Shown here piece by piece: positions 41,624-51,117 of a DNA stretch of 64,000 nucleotides. The stretch's first letter is position 1. Every line of letters starts with the position of its first letter. The translations under genes and the position numbers were made by a program. Under the pieces are notes generated by a model. The model was not told the DNA's origin, did no database searches, and was given only the letters and a program-made list of their open reading frames with translations. The DNA comes from Gammaproteobacteria bacterium (lineage in GTDB: Bacteria > Pseudomonadota > Gammaproteobacteria > JAPPPA01), in NCBI GenBank assembly GCA_030425645.1, contig JAUHZK010000007.1, positions 1-64,000 of the forward strand. Reading direction: 5' to 3'.

Positions 41624-42670
41624 TTAGGTGAGCGTAATTTTACCGTGTTTTGCGGCGCCAACCACAAAGCTTGGCTTGGTACCGGGGAACAACCAAAATT
41701 TGTTCATCTCTGACGACGGAAACATATTCGGATAACGTGAATCACGTTGCGATGGGCCAGCAATGGTGGCTTCTTGCACCATCGAGATATATTGGTCGAT
41801 CGAGTTTTCCAAGGTATTGGCGTTAATAATCACCTCGGTGTTAATGGTCTCGGCGTATTTAGCCACGCCGGCAGCAGTAGATAGTTTCGGCGCATAAGAA
41901 TCAACACTAATGCCGTTTTCCGATATCACCCAAGGGCCTTCATCAGTATTCACCACAATGCTGTGGTTACCCTCGGTATGCCCGGGTGTATGCACTAGGG
42001 CAATGCCATCACCCAAGCTGATGCTGCCTTCAAAGCGCAGTATTTTATCTTCGCTAATACCAACCGTGCCATTGGGGCAATACCAGTCTTGCTGATAAGG
42101 ATTTAGGTCACGCGCGCTTTCCACTTCACGGTTATGCACAATCAATTTTGCATTCGGGAAAATCGCCGGCTCCTCATTGGTACCTAACCAACGGCGAACA
42201 TCCTGTGTATGCAGGTGGTCATAAGTAATGTAATCAATGTCTTCGGGTTTTAAACCCAAGCTGGCAACCACTTCCGGCGCGGAGGTGTAACGCGTTGCAA
42301 TAAAATCTTGGACGAAACTCGGCGTGCTGTCCTGCAAACGCCGGAAGAACGGCGTTTCACCATTGCGCTCATGATCAGACGGCGACACCAACATGGTTTT
42401 TAAGCCTTCTGGGGAGTCAAACTGCACCACAAAGATGCGGTTTGTAATCATCATAAATTCGACCCAACGCTCGCGACTGAAGGCGTTGCGGAAACCATAG
42501 CGGGTCGGATACGGCACTCGTACCAAATCAAATGATTGAAAAAACTTAACCTTAGGGCCACTGACAAATGAGGCGCGAAAGGCCTGCGCCGCTGCGCGAG
42601 TATCTTCAACCCGCGCCATTTGGCCGAGAGCGTTGCGGCAGCCGTCAAATTCGGTAATTGGGGTAAACAT
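41624..42670 (-). CDS. Metallo-beta-lactamase fold hydrolase with atypical metal motif
   Basis: A 348-residue MBL-fold protein. The first metal motif reads DHLHTQDVRRWLG near residue 150: H-x-H is present but the usual following D-H is Q-D. The second block LVHTPGHTEGNHSIVV near 225 keeps a His. The C-terminal third contains INANTLENSIDQYISMVQ. It may bind one metal or another geometry, and could have esterase or lactonase activity. It is in a minus-strand run with an NAD-dependent epimerase and an SDR. Member of the fold: sure; active hydrolase: unsure. Confidence 0.75.
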   Translation of the reverse strand: MFTPITEFDGCRNALGQMARVEDTRAAAQAFRASFVSGPKVKFFQSFDLVRVPYPTRYGFRNAFSRERWVEFMMITNRIFVVQFDSPEGLKTMLVSPSDHERNGETPFFRRLQDSTPSFVQDFIATRYTSAPEVVASLGLKPEDIDYITYDHLHTQDVRRWLGTNEEPAIFPNAKLIVHNREVESARDLNPYQQDWYCPNGTVGISEDKILRFEGSISLGDGIALVHTPGHTEGNHSIVVNTDEGPWVISENGISVDSYAPKLSTAAGVAKYAETINTEVIINANTLENSIDQYISMVQEATIAGPSQRDSRYPNMFPSSEMNKFWLFPGTKPSFVVGAAKHGKITLT

Positions 42671-42679
42671 CGTTATCTC

Positions 42680-43660
42680 CTAAAGCTGCCCAGCAGCTCG
42701 TAATTCTTCTTCAAGCCGCTGCATGCCGCTTGCTAGGTTAATTTTAGGTTGGTAGCCCAGTTCGCGCTTGGCCTTGTCGCAGCTGACTTTATTGGCGCGA
42801 CAAAGAAATCTTATGCCATCGGCTTTAAAGGGTAATTGAATACCCATTTTGGGCAAGACGGCCTGCGCCGCTTTGAGCACCGGCAAGGTCAACTTGGCTG
42901 GCAGCTTAGGCGGCGTTCTACGCCCCAACATCGCTGCGTGGTAGGCAAAGAATTCATCCGCTGGCGTCGCTTCGTCATCCGTCAGCGTGAACACTCCAGC
43001 ACCGGTATCTTTTTCCATCGCCAATAGAATGCCGTCGATTAAGTTGTCGACATGCACGTGGTTAATCACGCCACAGGCACCGGCGACGGTTGGCAGTAAC
43101 ATTTGGCCAGCCTTAATCATCGCCAATGGCCGTTCTATCCAGGGGACGCTGCCAAGGCCATACACATCACCGGGACGGATTACGGTCACCGCAAGCGACT
43201 CATCATTAAAACCCAGGGCAATGCGCTCACTGCTTAATTTAGTTTCGTTGTAAATGTTGCCGTCATCGGCAAAGGGGCCAGCCTCGGTAACATTGGGCGG
43301 ATAATTAAAGCCATACACCATCACTGAAGAGAGGTGAATAAAACGCTTAACGTGCATCGCTTTAGCGACTTTGCAAGCGTTCTTAGTACCTTGGTTATTG
43401 ACCCGTTCGTAGAGCTCTCGGGGCCCATCTTCAACTACCACCGCTGCAGTATGGAAAACGACATCAGCACCGGCAAAGGTTTGCTCTAAAACATAACCGT
43501 CATTGATATCACCGACAAAAACATCGGCACCAAGCGCTTTCGCTCTTTCTGCAGCGGCCTTAGAGAGGTCCATCCCCGATACCGACCACCCTAGCGCAAT
43601 CGCCCGTTGTGCCATGCGCAGGCCAATAAAACCACCAATACCGGTAATGGCGAGGTGCAC
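42680..43660 (-). CDS. NAD-dependent epimerase/dehydratase, 3-beta-HSD-like extended SDR
   Basis: A 326-residue extended SDR: cofactor motif GIGGFIGLRMAQRA near 7 (GxxGxxG), Asp after strand 2 (SGMDLSK), HTAAVV near 70, catalytic YNETKLSSE near 137 (Y-x3-K) and GDVYGLGSVPWIERP near 168. The pattern fits 3-beta-hydroxysteroid dehydrogenase/isomerase-like or sterol C4-decarboxylase-like enzymes. The start is GTG 43660, sharing one base with the TAG of the preceding SDR gene (TAGTG), so the two are translationally coupled. Confidence 0.85.
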   Translation of the reverse strand: MHLAITGIGGFIGLRMAQRAIALGWSVSGMDLSKAAAERAKALGADVFVGDINDGYVLEQTFAGADVVFHTAAVVVEDGPRELYERVNNQGTKNACKVAKAMHVKRFIHLSSVMVYGFNYPPNVTEAGPFADDGNIYNETKLSSERIALGFNDESLAVTVIRPGDVYGLGSVPWIERPLAMIKAGQMLLPTVAGACGVINHVHVDNLIDGILLAMEKDTGAGVFTLTDDEATPADEFFAYHAAMLGRRTPPKLPAKLTLPVLKAAQAVLPKMGIQLPFKADGIRFLCRANKVSCDKAKRELGYQPKINLASGMQRLEEELRAAGQL

Positions 43661-44448
43661 TAGCTATATTCCTTGCTATGGAAATTGGCAGCGCCCTTCT
43701 TGCGCAGCTTATCTATCTGGCCAAACATCATTTTCGGGAACAGATTACTCAGTTTGCCTTTCCAACCGTCAACGGCCGGCAAATAACAATCCAAGGGGCG
43801 TTTCTGCAACACATGCCCCAAAACAGCCTCGGCAATTTCCTCTGGTGCCAGTGCACGGGCGCCGGAGAACGTGAGTGCCGCATTAGGGTCGTCACGCTGC
43901 TGATCCAACATTGCCGTTTTCACTGGGCCGGGACCGACCACGGTTACCGCCACATTGTCATTTAAGAGGTCGGCAGCCGCAGCCAAACTAAACCCGCGCA
44001 CGGCATACTTGCTAGCGGAATAGACCGTGATACCCGGTGCCGCGTACAACGAGGCCAATGAGCCAATATTGATGATATGCCCAGCGCGCCGCGGGCGCAT
44101 ACGCTTCGCCATCGCATTGGTGCCAAAAATCACACCATTAACGTTAACGTCCATAGTCAGTTTGACGTCATCCGGCTCAATCTCGCCGGTAGCACCAGTA
44201 CGCAAAACGCCGGCAATATTAATTAATACATCGATCGGGCCAGACTTGCTTTCGGCATCCGCCAACACCTGCTCCCAGGCTTCCGCATCACGCACATCCA
44301 ATGCATAGGTCTGCGCCTTATCACCCCATTGGGCTGTCAGTGCTTTCTCATTGGCATCGGTGGCAATTAATTCATGGCCGTCGGCCAGCGCTTGACGCGC
44401 CACCGCAGCGCCGATACCACTGGCGGCACCGGTAATAAAAATTCGCAT
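43660..44448 (-). CDS. Short-chain dehydrogenase/reductase
   Basis: A 262-residue SDR with ITGAASGIGAAVARQ near 4, an acidic residue after strand 2 (ATDANEK; NAD preference), NIAG near 80, Ser in NIGSLASLY and YSASK near 145. ATG 44448 follows GAGGAG. It is the middle of a minus-strand run (DUF547, SDR, epimerase, MBL, PpiC) that looks like a shared transcript. The reaction is alcohol/ketone interconversion; the substrate is unknown. Confidence 0.87.
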   Translation of the reverse strand: MRIFITGAASGIGAAVARQALADGHELIATDANEKALTAQWGDKAQTYALDVRDAEAWEQVLADAESKSGPIDVLINIAGVLRTGATGEIEPDDVKLTMDVNVNGVIFGTNAMAKRMRPRRAGHIINIGSLASLYAAPGITVYSASKYAVRGFSLAAAADLLNDNVAVTVVGPGPVKTAMLDQQRDDPNAALTFSGARALAPEEIAEAVLGHVLQKRPLDCYLPAVDGWKGKLSNLFPKMMFGQIDKLRKKGAANFHSKEYS

Positions 44449-44487
44449 TGTGCTCTCCTCAATACCCCGCACGGTCTGCGCCGTGCT

Positions 44488-45297
44488 TTATTCGGGTTGA
44501 TTTAAAGCCCAATCATAGTGGTATTCGGCGTCACCTGAAAATGTTTCTAAGCGCTTCGCCTGTGCGGGCGATAAATAACTAGCCAACGTCCGCAACAGCT
44601 CGCTCTCGTTGCGGCCAAAATCGTCTTGATACCAATCGAAAATTTTTGATAGATGCAAGGTCGAGCCGTGCCAGCGTACTCCACGTGAATGAGCTAGATA
44701 ATCTTTAGCGGCGCGGTTTAGCAGGTTCTCGGTGTTAGCCGCAGTAAACACCTCGGGTAGTAAATTAGGGCAGCCCAAGCTGGCACAGTTGACCGCGAAA
44801 TGGATACGGTGATCCTGCCAAATAGGTCTAAGAATACGATGCTCAACATCATTCAAACTCAGAGCCAAGCCATTAATCCTGAGGGTTTTCTTATTCCAAG
44901 GCCCACGGCCAAATATGCCGCCTTGCACCTTTAGAATCGACTTCACAGGATAGGCTTGCAGCACCAACTGCACGGTATGCGCGTTATAAAGGTTAATCCA
45001 GTAGGCTTGCTGCTCAGCGCGACTTAATTGACGTGGATCAATCTTCTGTAACGCCTGTAAGTAGCTATCTAGAGTCGATTGGTCGGCCTCAGTCACTGCC
45101 GCATAATCAAAACGATGAATACCGGAAGCGTGCTCTACATCGAGATAGGTGTCCAATAAACGCTGCCAGCGAGCATGCTCTACCGTGACCTGGCTTTGGG
45201 CCGCCGCAGTTTGCCAATACGGCCATAAATCCGCCTTGGGGGCCGAGTACGCCAACACGCTCCAAAGCAATACCAAAACCGCCAATCCAATTCTCAT
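44488..45297 (-). CDS. DUF547 domain protein, exported
   Basis: A 269-residue protein with an N-terminal signal peptide (MRIGLAVLVLLWSVLAYSAPK). The DUF547 core (about 55-200) includes DYAAVTEADQSTLDSYLQALQKIDPRQLSRAEQQAYWINLYNAHTVQLVLQAYPVKSI, DVEHRILRPIWQDHRIHFAVNCASLGCPNL and a C-terminal FDWYQDDFG. The family has a conserved Cys/His arrangement reminiscent of thiol hydrolases (here CASLGCP), but its function is not established. ATG 45297 is chosen; GTG 45300 is adjacent. Confidence 0.84.
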   Translation of the reverse strand: MRIGLAVLVLLWSVLAYSAPKADLWPYWQTAAAQSQVTVEHARWQRLLDTYLDVEHASGIHRFDYAAVTEADQSTLDSYLQALQKIDPRQLSRAEQQAYWINLYNAHTVQLVLQAYPVKSILKVQGGIFGRGPWNKKTLRINGLALSLNDVEHRILRPIWQDHRIHFAVNCASLGCPNLLPEVFTAANTENLLNRAAKDYLAHSRGVRWHGSTLHLSKIFDWYQDDFGRNESELLRTLASYLSPAQAKRLETFSGDAEYHYDWALNQPE

Positions 45298-45359
45298 CAC
45301 ACACGCCCTAGTCAGATTTCCATAGTGGTGATTTAGACGACATCAACGTGGCTTAGTTC

Positions 45360-46130
45360 TTATATGCCCAGCTTGCGTGAAATCCAACGCGAGGTGCGTG
45401 GTGTCACCATGCTGCCCATACCAGCCGAGAACATGGTCGGACTAACAACCCGTTTAGGGCGTCGTCTAACCGCGCGTACTAACCAGCCGCCAGCCCGCTC
45501 TACCGACATGGTGGGGATTTTGCTGTACAGCTTAGTCGGTGCAATCATCGGCGTTTTTACCAATGGGTAATGGACTAAGGTGGTAGCAACACCAGTTCCA
45601 ATCAGCTCGGTATCTAGGGTCTCGGTAAATCCGTCCACCGCCCGCTTGCTAGCCACATAAGCGGCAAAGCGCGGGCTTGGCACCAAGGTTGCCCAAGTCG
45701 TGACATTAATAACATGGCCGTCGCCGGCCTCTAACATGGCCGGCAATAATTTCAGTGTCAGCCGCACCAAACCAAAGTAATTGATTTGCATGCAACGTTC
45801 ATAATCGTGGAATCGCTCTAAGGAATGGCGCACTGAACGACGAATGGAACGACCAGCATTGTTGATCAAGACATCGATTTTGCCGTGCTTCTCTAACAGC
45901 AGCTGGGCTAGCGCATCAATCTCATCGTAGTTCGCCAAGTCAGCAGTATGGCTCTCGGCTTGGCCACCCGCGGCCTGAATTTGTTGCTCTACCGCCGCCA
46001 GCTCATCGGCCCGGCGCGCCACTAAAATGACATATGCACCCTTAGCAGCTAGCTGCCGTGCGCCCTCGGCACCAATACCGCTACTAGCGCCTGTGATGAC
46101 AATTTTTTTGTTCTGTATACGTTTACTCAT
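45360..46130 (-). CDS. Short-chain dehydrogenase/reductase, fatty acyl-CoA-reductase-like end
   Basis: A 256-residue SDR: ITGASSGIGAEGARQ near 11, VARRADE after strand 2 (NADPH preference), NNAGRS near 88, Ser in NVTTWATLV region and YVASKRAVDGF near 155. The catalytic Ser position reads Thr/Thr (NVTTWA), where most SDRs have a Ser; Thr can replace it. ATG 46130 has AGGAG at a 7-nt spacing; an ATG six bases upstream is too close to it. It is divergent from the small membrane protein gene at 46237. Confidence 0.83.
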   Translation of the reverse strand: MSKRIQNKKIVITGASSGIGAEGARQLAAKGAYVILVARRADELAAVEQQIQAAGGQAESHTADLANYDEIDALAQLLLEKHGKIDVLINNAGRSIRRSVRHSLERFHDYERCMQINYFGLVRLTLKLLPAMLEAGDGHVINVTTWATLVPSPRFAAYVASKRAVDGFTETLDTELIGTGVATTLVHYPLVKTPMIAPTKLYSKIPTMSVERAGGWLVRAVRRRPKRVVSPTMFSAGMGSMVTPRTSRWISRKLGI

Positions 46131-46236
46131 CTGCATTCTCCTGCATCGCACCCATAACGCTAGCGACAGTTACTGCCTAACACCTTGACCGGCTTAGCTA
46201 TTTTTTATGTCAACATAGCGAAAACAGGAGATCGAG

Positions 46237-46638
46237 ATGACGCAAATTATTAAACCGTTTGTCGCAGGCTACCTAGCCACGCTTATTTTCCATCAAGGCG
46301 TCTGGGCAGGACTATATGCCGCTGGCAAGGTCCCCGCCGCTGCTTGGGACATGAGTTCAACAGAACCTTTTGGCATACCCGCCGTGCTCTCACTAGCTTT
46401 CTGGGGCGGCCTGTGGGGTATCGCTTTATGGCCTCTTATTAAACAAGGCCGGTTTTGGTTGAAAAGCATCGTGCTCGGCGCAGTAGGCCCTTCAGCACTC
46501 GCATTACTGGTTGTTTTTCCGCTTAAAGGGCTTGCGATTGCGGGCGGCTGGGATCCCAAAGTAATCGTCGGCGCGTTAATACTGAATGCTGCCTGGGGTC
46601 TAGGCCTCGGACTTGGTTTACGGATACTTCGTGCCTAA
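46237..46638 (+). CDS. Small membrane protein with four predicted helices
   Basis: A 133-residue hydrophobic protein with four likely membrane helices (PFVAGYLATLIFHQGVWAGLYAAG; GIPAVLSLAFWGGLWGIALWPLI; KSIVLGAVGPSALALLVVFPL; VIVGALILNAAWGLGLGLGLRIL). Good AGGAG ribosome site. I do not recognise a characterised family. Transcribed alone, divergent from an SDR and followed by a 136-bp gap before the PKD lipoprotein gene. Confidence 0.75.
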   Translation: MTQIIKPFVAGYLATLIFHQGVWAGLYAAGKVPAAAWDMSSTEPFGIPAVLSLAFWGGLWGIALWPLIKQGRFWLKSIVLGAVGPSALALLVVFPLKGLAIAGGWDPKVIVGALILNAAWGLGLGLGLRILRA

Positions 46639-46774
46639 CCAACCTATCTACTGATATAGAACGCCCAGCTAATTAAACGAGCGAACAGTTCCAACAAGCA
46701 AGGAAATCACATAAACTAATTTAACTAATAATATAAAAAATCCCCCTCAGGGATTACAGAGGAGGCTATCTGCC

Positions 46775-49700
46775 ATGACTTCGCTGCAACGCTACGCCAC
46801 GCTATTTGCGCTGTCTATTCTATTTACCGCTTGCACAGGCGGCTCCGGACCCGACAACCGAGACGACGGCAACAACGCCGCTCCAGTCGCCAATGCCGGA
46901 GATGATCAAACCGTTGAAGAAGCCAACGACATCACCCTACTAGGAGAAGGCTCCGACAGCGATGGCACCATTGCTAGCTACCTATGGCAACAGATTAGCG
47001 GGCCTAGCATTGACGAATTACGTAATGCCGACACCGACTCCGTCAGCTTCACTGCACCAAGCGTTAGCAGCAGCGAAGATGTTGTGCTGCGATTAACGGT
47101 CACCGACGATGATGGCGCAAGCGCCAGCGACGACGTAACGGTAACCATTACCAACAATATATCTGCACCGACCGTATCTGCCGGTAGCGACCGTTCTCAT
47201 CCTGAGAACACTAGCGGCGTAGAACTGAACGCCAATGCAACCGACGACGACGGCAGCGTAGTCAGCTATGTTTGGGAGCAAGTCGACGGTTCCGACATCA
47301 CTATTGACGACCCAAGCGCAGCAAATACCAGCTTTGACGCCCCTGAAGTCAGTAGCGACACCGTCTACACCTTCCGCGTTACCGTCACCGATAACGATGG
47401 CAATACCGCCTCTGATACAGTTGATATCACCATTACCAACACCTTAATCCCGCCGACAGCCAACGCTGGGCCAGACCAAAATCCGGTTAGCGAAGGCACC
47501 ACGGTTAACCTTAACGGCAGCGGCAGTAGTGATAGCAACGGCACGCTAGAGCGCTACCAATGGCAGCAAGTTGGCGGCACCGAGCTAAGCATTACTAATG
47601 CTGACAGCGATTCCGCAACCGGCGCTAGCTTTGTCGCACCCACAACCGGCACTAACGTTACTTACGTGATTGAACTCACGGTTACCGATAACGACAGCCA
47701 AACAGCCACCGACCAAGTCGAGATCACTGTCATCGGCGACCTTAGTGCGCCTGTCGCAAACGCTGGTACTGACCAAGAAAACCTCGCCGAGCCTGCCCCT
47801 AGCGATCCGGCATTAGACGTAACGCTAGACGGCAATGCCAGCACCCCTGGCAGCGGCGCCAGCATTAGCAGCTATAGCTGGGTATTGGACAGCGTGGAAC
47901 CCGCTGGTAGCGAGAACGTGACACTCGATGACACAACGCTAGCAACGCCAAGTTTTACGGTGCCTGATATTCATCGCCAAACCACTTACCAGTTCACGCT
48001 AACCATTACCGACAGCAACGGCGACAGCGCCAGCGATACGGTGCGGATAGTAGTAGATAAGTACCTAGAAGCACGGAACCGTTATCAGCACCACAACCAA
48101 TGCTTTGTAATGTACGCACATAACAACGAGATGTACGTTGAAGGCGATGGCGCGGGTTACACCGCCACAGCCCTGGAGCCAGAAAATGCGGCCAAATTCT
48201 GGGTCCGCCCTGCTGGACTCGGCAAATACATTTTCTACAACAGCGCGCGCGAACTACTGAGTAACAGCGGCAACCCGCTAACCGGCGACGCCTTAGGTGC
48301 TACAGCCTTGGAAGACGCCGATGAACTAACCGCCGTCTTTACCATGACCGGCGCTGGCGATGACACCCAATACCCAGAAGCACCCCAGTTTCATGTCGAG
48401 CCAAACGACGGACAACTAGGCATCGCCCCGGGCACTGGCACGGTAGCGCTTTATCGCGCCTTCAATACTGTGGAACCCAATACTCCCTATACCGCCTTCA
48501 ACCTAGCTAATGGCAGCTCACAAATAGCCTTAGACGGTAGCGCTCTAACCCTTGCTGGCGCTAGCGGCGACGATAGCCAACAGTTCTATTTCGAAAGCTT
48601 CGCCGGAGGCTGCCCTGATTTCCCAGAGGCCACCAGTAATACCGACGGCGAAACCTATAGCGGCACCATCGAGTACACAGATGCAGCCGGTGTTACGCGC
48701 GACATTGTTGTCGGCCATGCCGATACCCATGTTCACGTGAGTTCTAATAATTTCTTAGGTATGACGCAATGGGGCCGCACGGCGCATCCGCTCGGCGCGC
48801 ACCACGCATTAGATGACTGCGATGAATTCCACGGCAGCGATGGCCAGCTAGACACGGTTGGCACACTATTCGGCATTGATCCAGCTAACCCAAATCCAAC
48901 TCATGACACTACCGGCTTCCCAACATTCCCGCAGTGGCCAGCGCGCGGCGAGTTAACTCACGAAGCCATTTACTGGGGCTGGCTAGAGCGCTCTTGGAAA
49001 GCTGGCCTTCGAATTGTCGTGAATGACTTAGTAGACAACGAAACCCTCTGCGAACTGCAACGCCCGTCTTCTCCTGACCCACTGCAGGACTGCAATGCCA
49101 TGAACAACGCCGGCAAGCAGGTCGGCACCCTATACGCCATGCAGGACTATATCGACGCCATGTATGGCGGCCGTGGTGAGGGCTTTTTCCAGATTGTAAC
49201 TGGGCATGAAGAAGCTCGAGAAGTGATTGCTGACGGCAAAATAGCCGTAGTACTGGGCATCGAAATTTCCAACTTCTTAGACTGTAAAGTGGTTTACCGG
49301 CCAACTCGCCAACAAGAGCCTTACCAAGAAGATGGCAGTAGCATCGGTGAGAACGAATGGACTTGCACCATGAGCGGCGACCCCACTGCGGATAATCATG
49401 TGGACCGCCAGCTAGAGCGCCTTTGGAACCTCGGTGTTCGCCAGATTATTAGTATTCACGAGTTCGATAACGCCCTTGGCGGCAACGGTATTTTCGACTC
49501 ATTAGTACTAAACGCAGGTAACCGTGAAAACAGCGGCGGCATTCCAGTGGGTGGTTTTGACCTAACCGCTGGCGTAACTGGCGGCTTGCTAACCGACCCG
49601 TTTGCGCTTAACCCACCTGACCCAGCCAACCCTCTTGGCGACGGCACTGGTGAGTTCTGGACTACCTATGACTGTCCACAAACCAGCGACAGCGGCACTG

Positions 49701-50782
49701 ACTTCCGTGGTTATTTTGGCGGCGGCGGCACCGAGATGCTATCAGCCTGCCAAGGCCCAGAGGCACTAAGATCACTACTTTACAGCGGCCAGAACGGCCG
49801 CCCCGGTGGCAGCTTGCCTTGTTACCCAGAAGCACGTCAATGCAACGCGCGCTTAATGACCCCCATCGGCTTGTACGTCTACAAAAAAATGATGGAAATG
49901 GGCTTTATTATCGACTGGGATCATATGGAGATCGGCATGAAAACGCAGATGCTGATGCTAGCTGAGGCACAAGATCCTCCTTACCCATTTGTCTCGACCC
50001 ACGGTAACTTTGGTGGCACCACCAATGACCAAATTGAACGTCTATATGCCAACGGCGGCCATGTATTCCCAAGCTTGGGCGGCGCCCGCGGATTTAGAAA
50101 TACAGTGGTTAATACCAAACCCGTCTGGGATGCGGCGAGCGGCTCGCCTCACCGGGTCAATATCTTCGGCCTAGGATACGGTACCGACACCAATGGCCTC
50201 TCAGGACAGGCTGGCTCACGCGGGAACATCGATCGTCCGGTCAACTACCCATTTGATCTATATGGCGGTCACGACTTCTTTGGCGACAGCCAGATTAGCG
50301 GGCTATTTGACGGTTCTAGCACCGTCAGCTTTGACCAACCCTGTGTACTTGACCCAGCCCTAGCCGGCGATGGCGTGACCGATTGCGATGCGCATGTCAG
50401 CACCAACCCTAGTCATGGCCGCACTTGGCATATTGATCTCGATGGCAGTGCCCACTACGGCATGTCCGCTGACTTTGTAGAGGAGTTGAATCTAGAGACC
50501 GCGCACCCAACCGACGGCGATAGCTATAAAGACTCCTTAGAGGCCTTGTTCTTGTCTGCTGAAGTCTTTCTCCGCACCTGGGAGAAAACTGACGAAGCAA
50601 GTACGGCCATAGCGGGCGAGGCCAATGAGCCATCGTTCCAAGTACTACGTCCAGCAGCGCGGCGACCTGGCGGCGGCGGCCCTGACGGCTTCCCTGGCCT
50701 AGAAAGCATGAATGATCCAAGTGAAAATCACTTTGATCGCTGGGGTACGGCCGCAGACCCTTATCCGCCCGCACAACCTTAG
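46775..50782 (+). CDS. Large PKD-repeat lipoprotein with C-terminal membrane-dipeptidase-like domain
   Basis: A 1335-residue lipoprotein (signal with lipobox LFTAC). Residues about 35-430 hold four PKD/K319L-like beta-sandwich repeats, each starting like ANAGxDQ and ending LTVTDDDGxSASDxVxxTI. About 430-610 is a beta-rich carbohydrate- or lectin-like region. About 640-1300 resembles peptidase M19/amidohydrolase enzymes: GHADTHVHVS, VLGIEISNF, IISIHEFDNALG, IDWDHMEIGMK, FVSTHGNFGG, HYGMSADFVEEL in the right order for metal ligands. Probably a cell-surface hydrolase of a dipeptide or other small substrate. A terminator follows. Confidence 0.75.
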   Translation: MTSLQRYATLFALSILFTACTGGSGPDNRDDGNNAAPVANAGDDQTVEEANDITLLGEGSDSDGTIASYLWQQISGPSIDELRNADTDSVSFTAPSVSSSEDVVLRLTVTDDDGASASDDVTVTITNNISAPTVSAGSDRSHPENTSGVELNANATDDDGSVVSYVWEQVDGSDITIDDPSAANTSFDAPEVSSDTVYTFRVTVTDNDGNTASDTVDITITNTLIPPTANAGPDQNPVSEGTTVNLNGSGSSDSNGTLERYQWQQVGGTELSITNADSDSATGASFVAPTTGTNVTYVIELTVTDNDSQTATDQVEITVIGDLSAPVANAGTDQENLAEPAPSDPALDVTLDGNASTPGSGASISSYSWVLDSVEPAGSENVTLDDTTLATPSFTVPDIHRQTTYQFTLTITDSNGDSASDTVRIVVDKYLEARNRYQHHNQCFVMYAHNNEMYVEGDGAGYTATALEPENAAKFWVRPAGLGKYIFYNSARELLSNSGNPLTGDALGATALEDADELTAVFTMTGAGDDTQYPEAPQFHVEPNDGQLGIAPGTGTVALYRAFNTVEPNTPYTAFNLANGSSQIALDGSALTLAGASGDDSQQFYFESFAGGCPDFPEATSNTDGETYSGTIEYTDAAGVTRDIVVGHADTHVHVSSNNFLGMTQWGRTAHPLGAHHALDDCDEFHGSDGQLDTVGTLFGIDPANPNPTHDTTGFPTFPQWPARGELTHEAIYWGWLERSWKAGLRIVVNDLVDNETLCELQRPSSPDPLQDCNAMNNAGKQVGTLYAMQDYIDAMYGGRGEGFFQIVTGHEEAREVIADGKIAVVLGIEISNFLDCKVVYRPTRQQEPYQEDGSSIGENEWTCTMSGDPTADNHVDRQLERLWNLGVRQIISIHEFDNALGGNGIFDSLVLNAGNRENSGGIPVGGFDLTAGVTGGLLTDPFALNPPDPANPLGDGTGEFWTTYDCPQTSDSGTDFRGYFGGGGTEMLSACQGPEALRSLLYSGQNGRPGGSLPCYPEARQCNARLMTPIGLYVYKKMMEMGFIIDWDHMEIGMKTQMLMLAEAQDPPYPFVSTHGNFGGTTNDQIERLYANGGHVFPSLGGARGFRNTVVNTKPVWDAASGSPHRVNIFGLGYGTDTNGLSGQAGSRGNIDRPVNYPFDLYGGHDFFGDSQISGLFDGSSTVSFDQPCVLDPALAGDGVTDCDAHVSTNPSHGRTWHIDLDGSAHYGMSADFVEELNLETAHPTDGDSYKDSLEALFLSAEVFLRTWEKTDEASTAIAGEANEPSFQVLRPAARRPGGGGPDGFPGLESMNDPSENHFDRWGTAADPYPPAQP

Positions 50783-50797
50783 GGCGACAACAGAAAA

Positions 50798-50822
50798 GGC
50801 CAGCATAACGCTGGCCTTTTTT
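50798..50822. terminator. Terminator between PKD lipoprotein and DUF1653 genes
   Basis: GGCCAGC-ATAAC-GCTGGCC followed by T6; preceded by AAAA for the minus strand. It overlaps the stop codon of the convergent DUF1653 gene at 50821. Confidence 0.88.
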
Positions 50823-51042
50823 ATGCTTGTTCGCCTATATAGGCGAACCGAGGCTGTCGTTCACCATTGACATCAACCTCCTCTAAAAACATTTCTAGGG
50901 GCCTCACCCAATAGCCACCCTGCCCGTATCGCGGCACATACAGCACCATGGTTTCTAGGCTTTCTGAATGCTTAGCCGTGCCAAACACTTCGTACTCGTT
51001 GCCTTTGTAATGGCGATATAGGCCCAGTTTTAGCTCACGCAT
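50821..51042 (-). CDS. DUF1653 family small protein
   Basis: A 73-residue protein, LKLGLYRHYKGNEYEVFGTAKHSESLETMVLYVPRYGQGGYWVRPLEMFLEEV, with all marks of DUF1653 (YRHYKG-YEV, A-HSE-LE--V-Y, WVRP--MF-E-V). These small cytoplasmic proteins are widespread and uncharacterised. Flanked by terminators on both sides, so it is its own unit. It lies downstream of EF-G on the same strand, separated by the terminator at 51069. Confidence 0.92.
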   Translation of the reverse strand: MRELKLGLYRHYKGNEYEVFGTAKHSESLETMVLYVPRYGQGGYWVRPLEMFLEEVDVNGERQPRFAYIGEQA

Positions 51043-51062
51043 TTCTCTCTTCCTTTAGGCAT

Positions 51063-51100
51063 AAAAAAGCCCTGCTAGCTTTCGCTAGCAGGGCTTTTTT
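51063..51100 (-). terminator. Terminator after EF-G gene
   Basis: GCCCTGCTAGC-TTTC-GCTAGCAGGGC forms an 11-bp stem, flanked by A6 (T-run on the minus strand) and T6 on the plus strand. It ends the EF-G transcript. Confidence 0.92.
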
Positions 51101-51117
51101 AATACGTAGGCAGCTAA

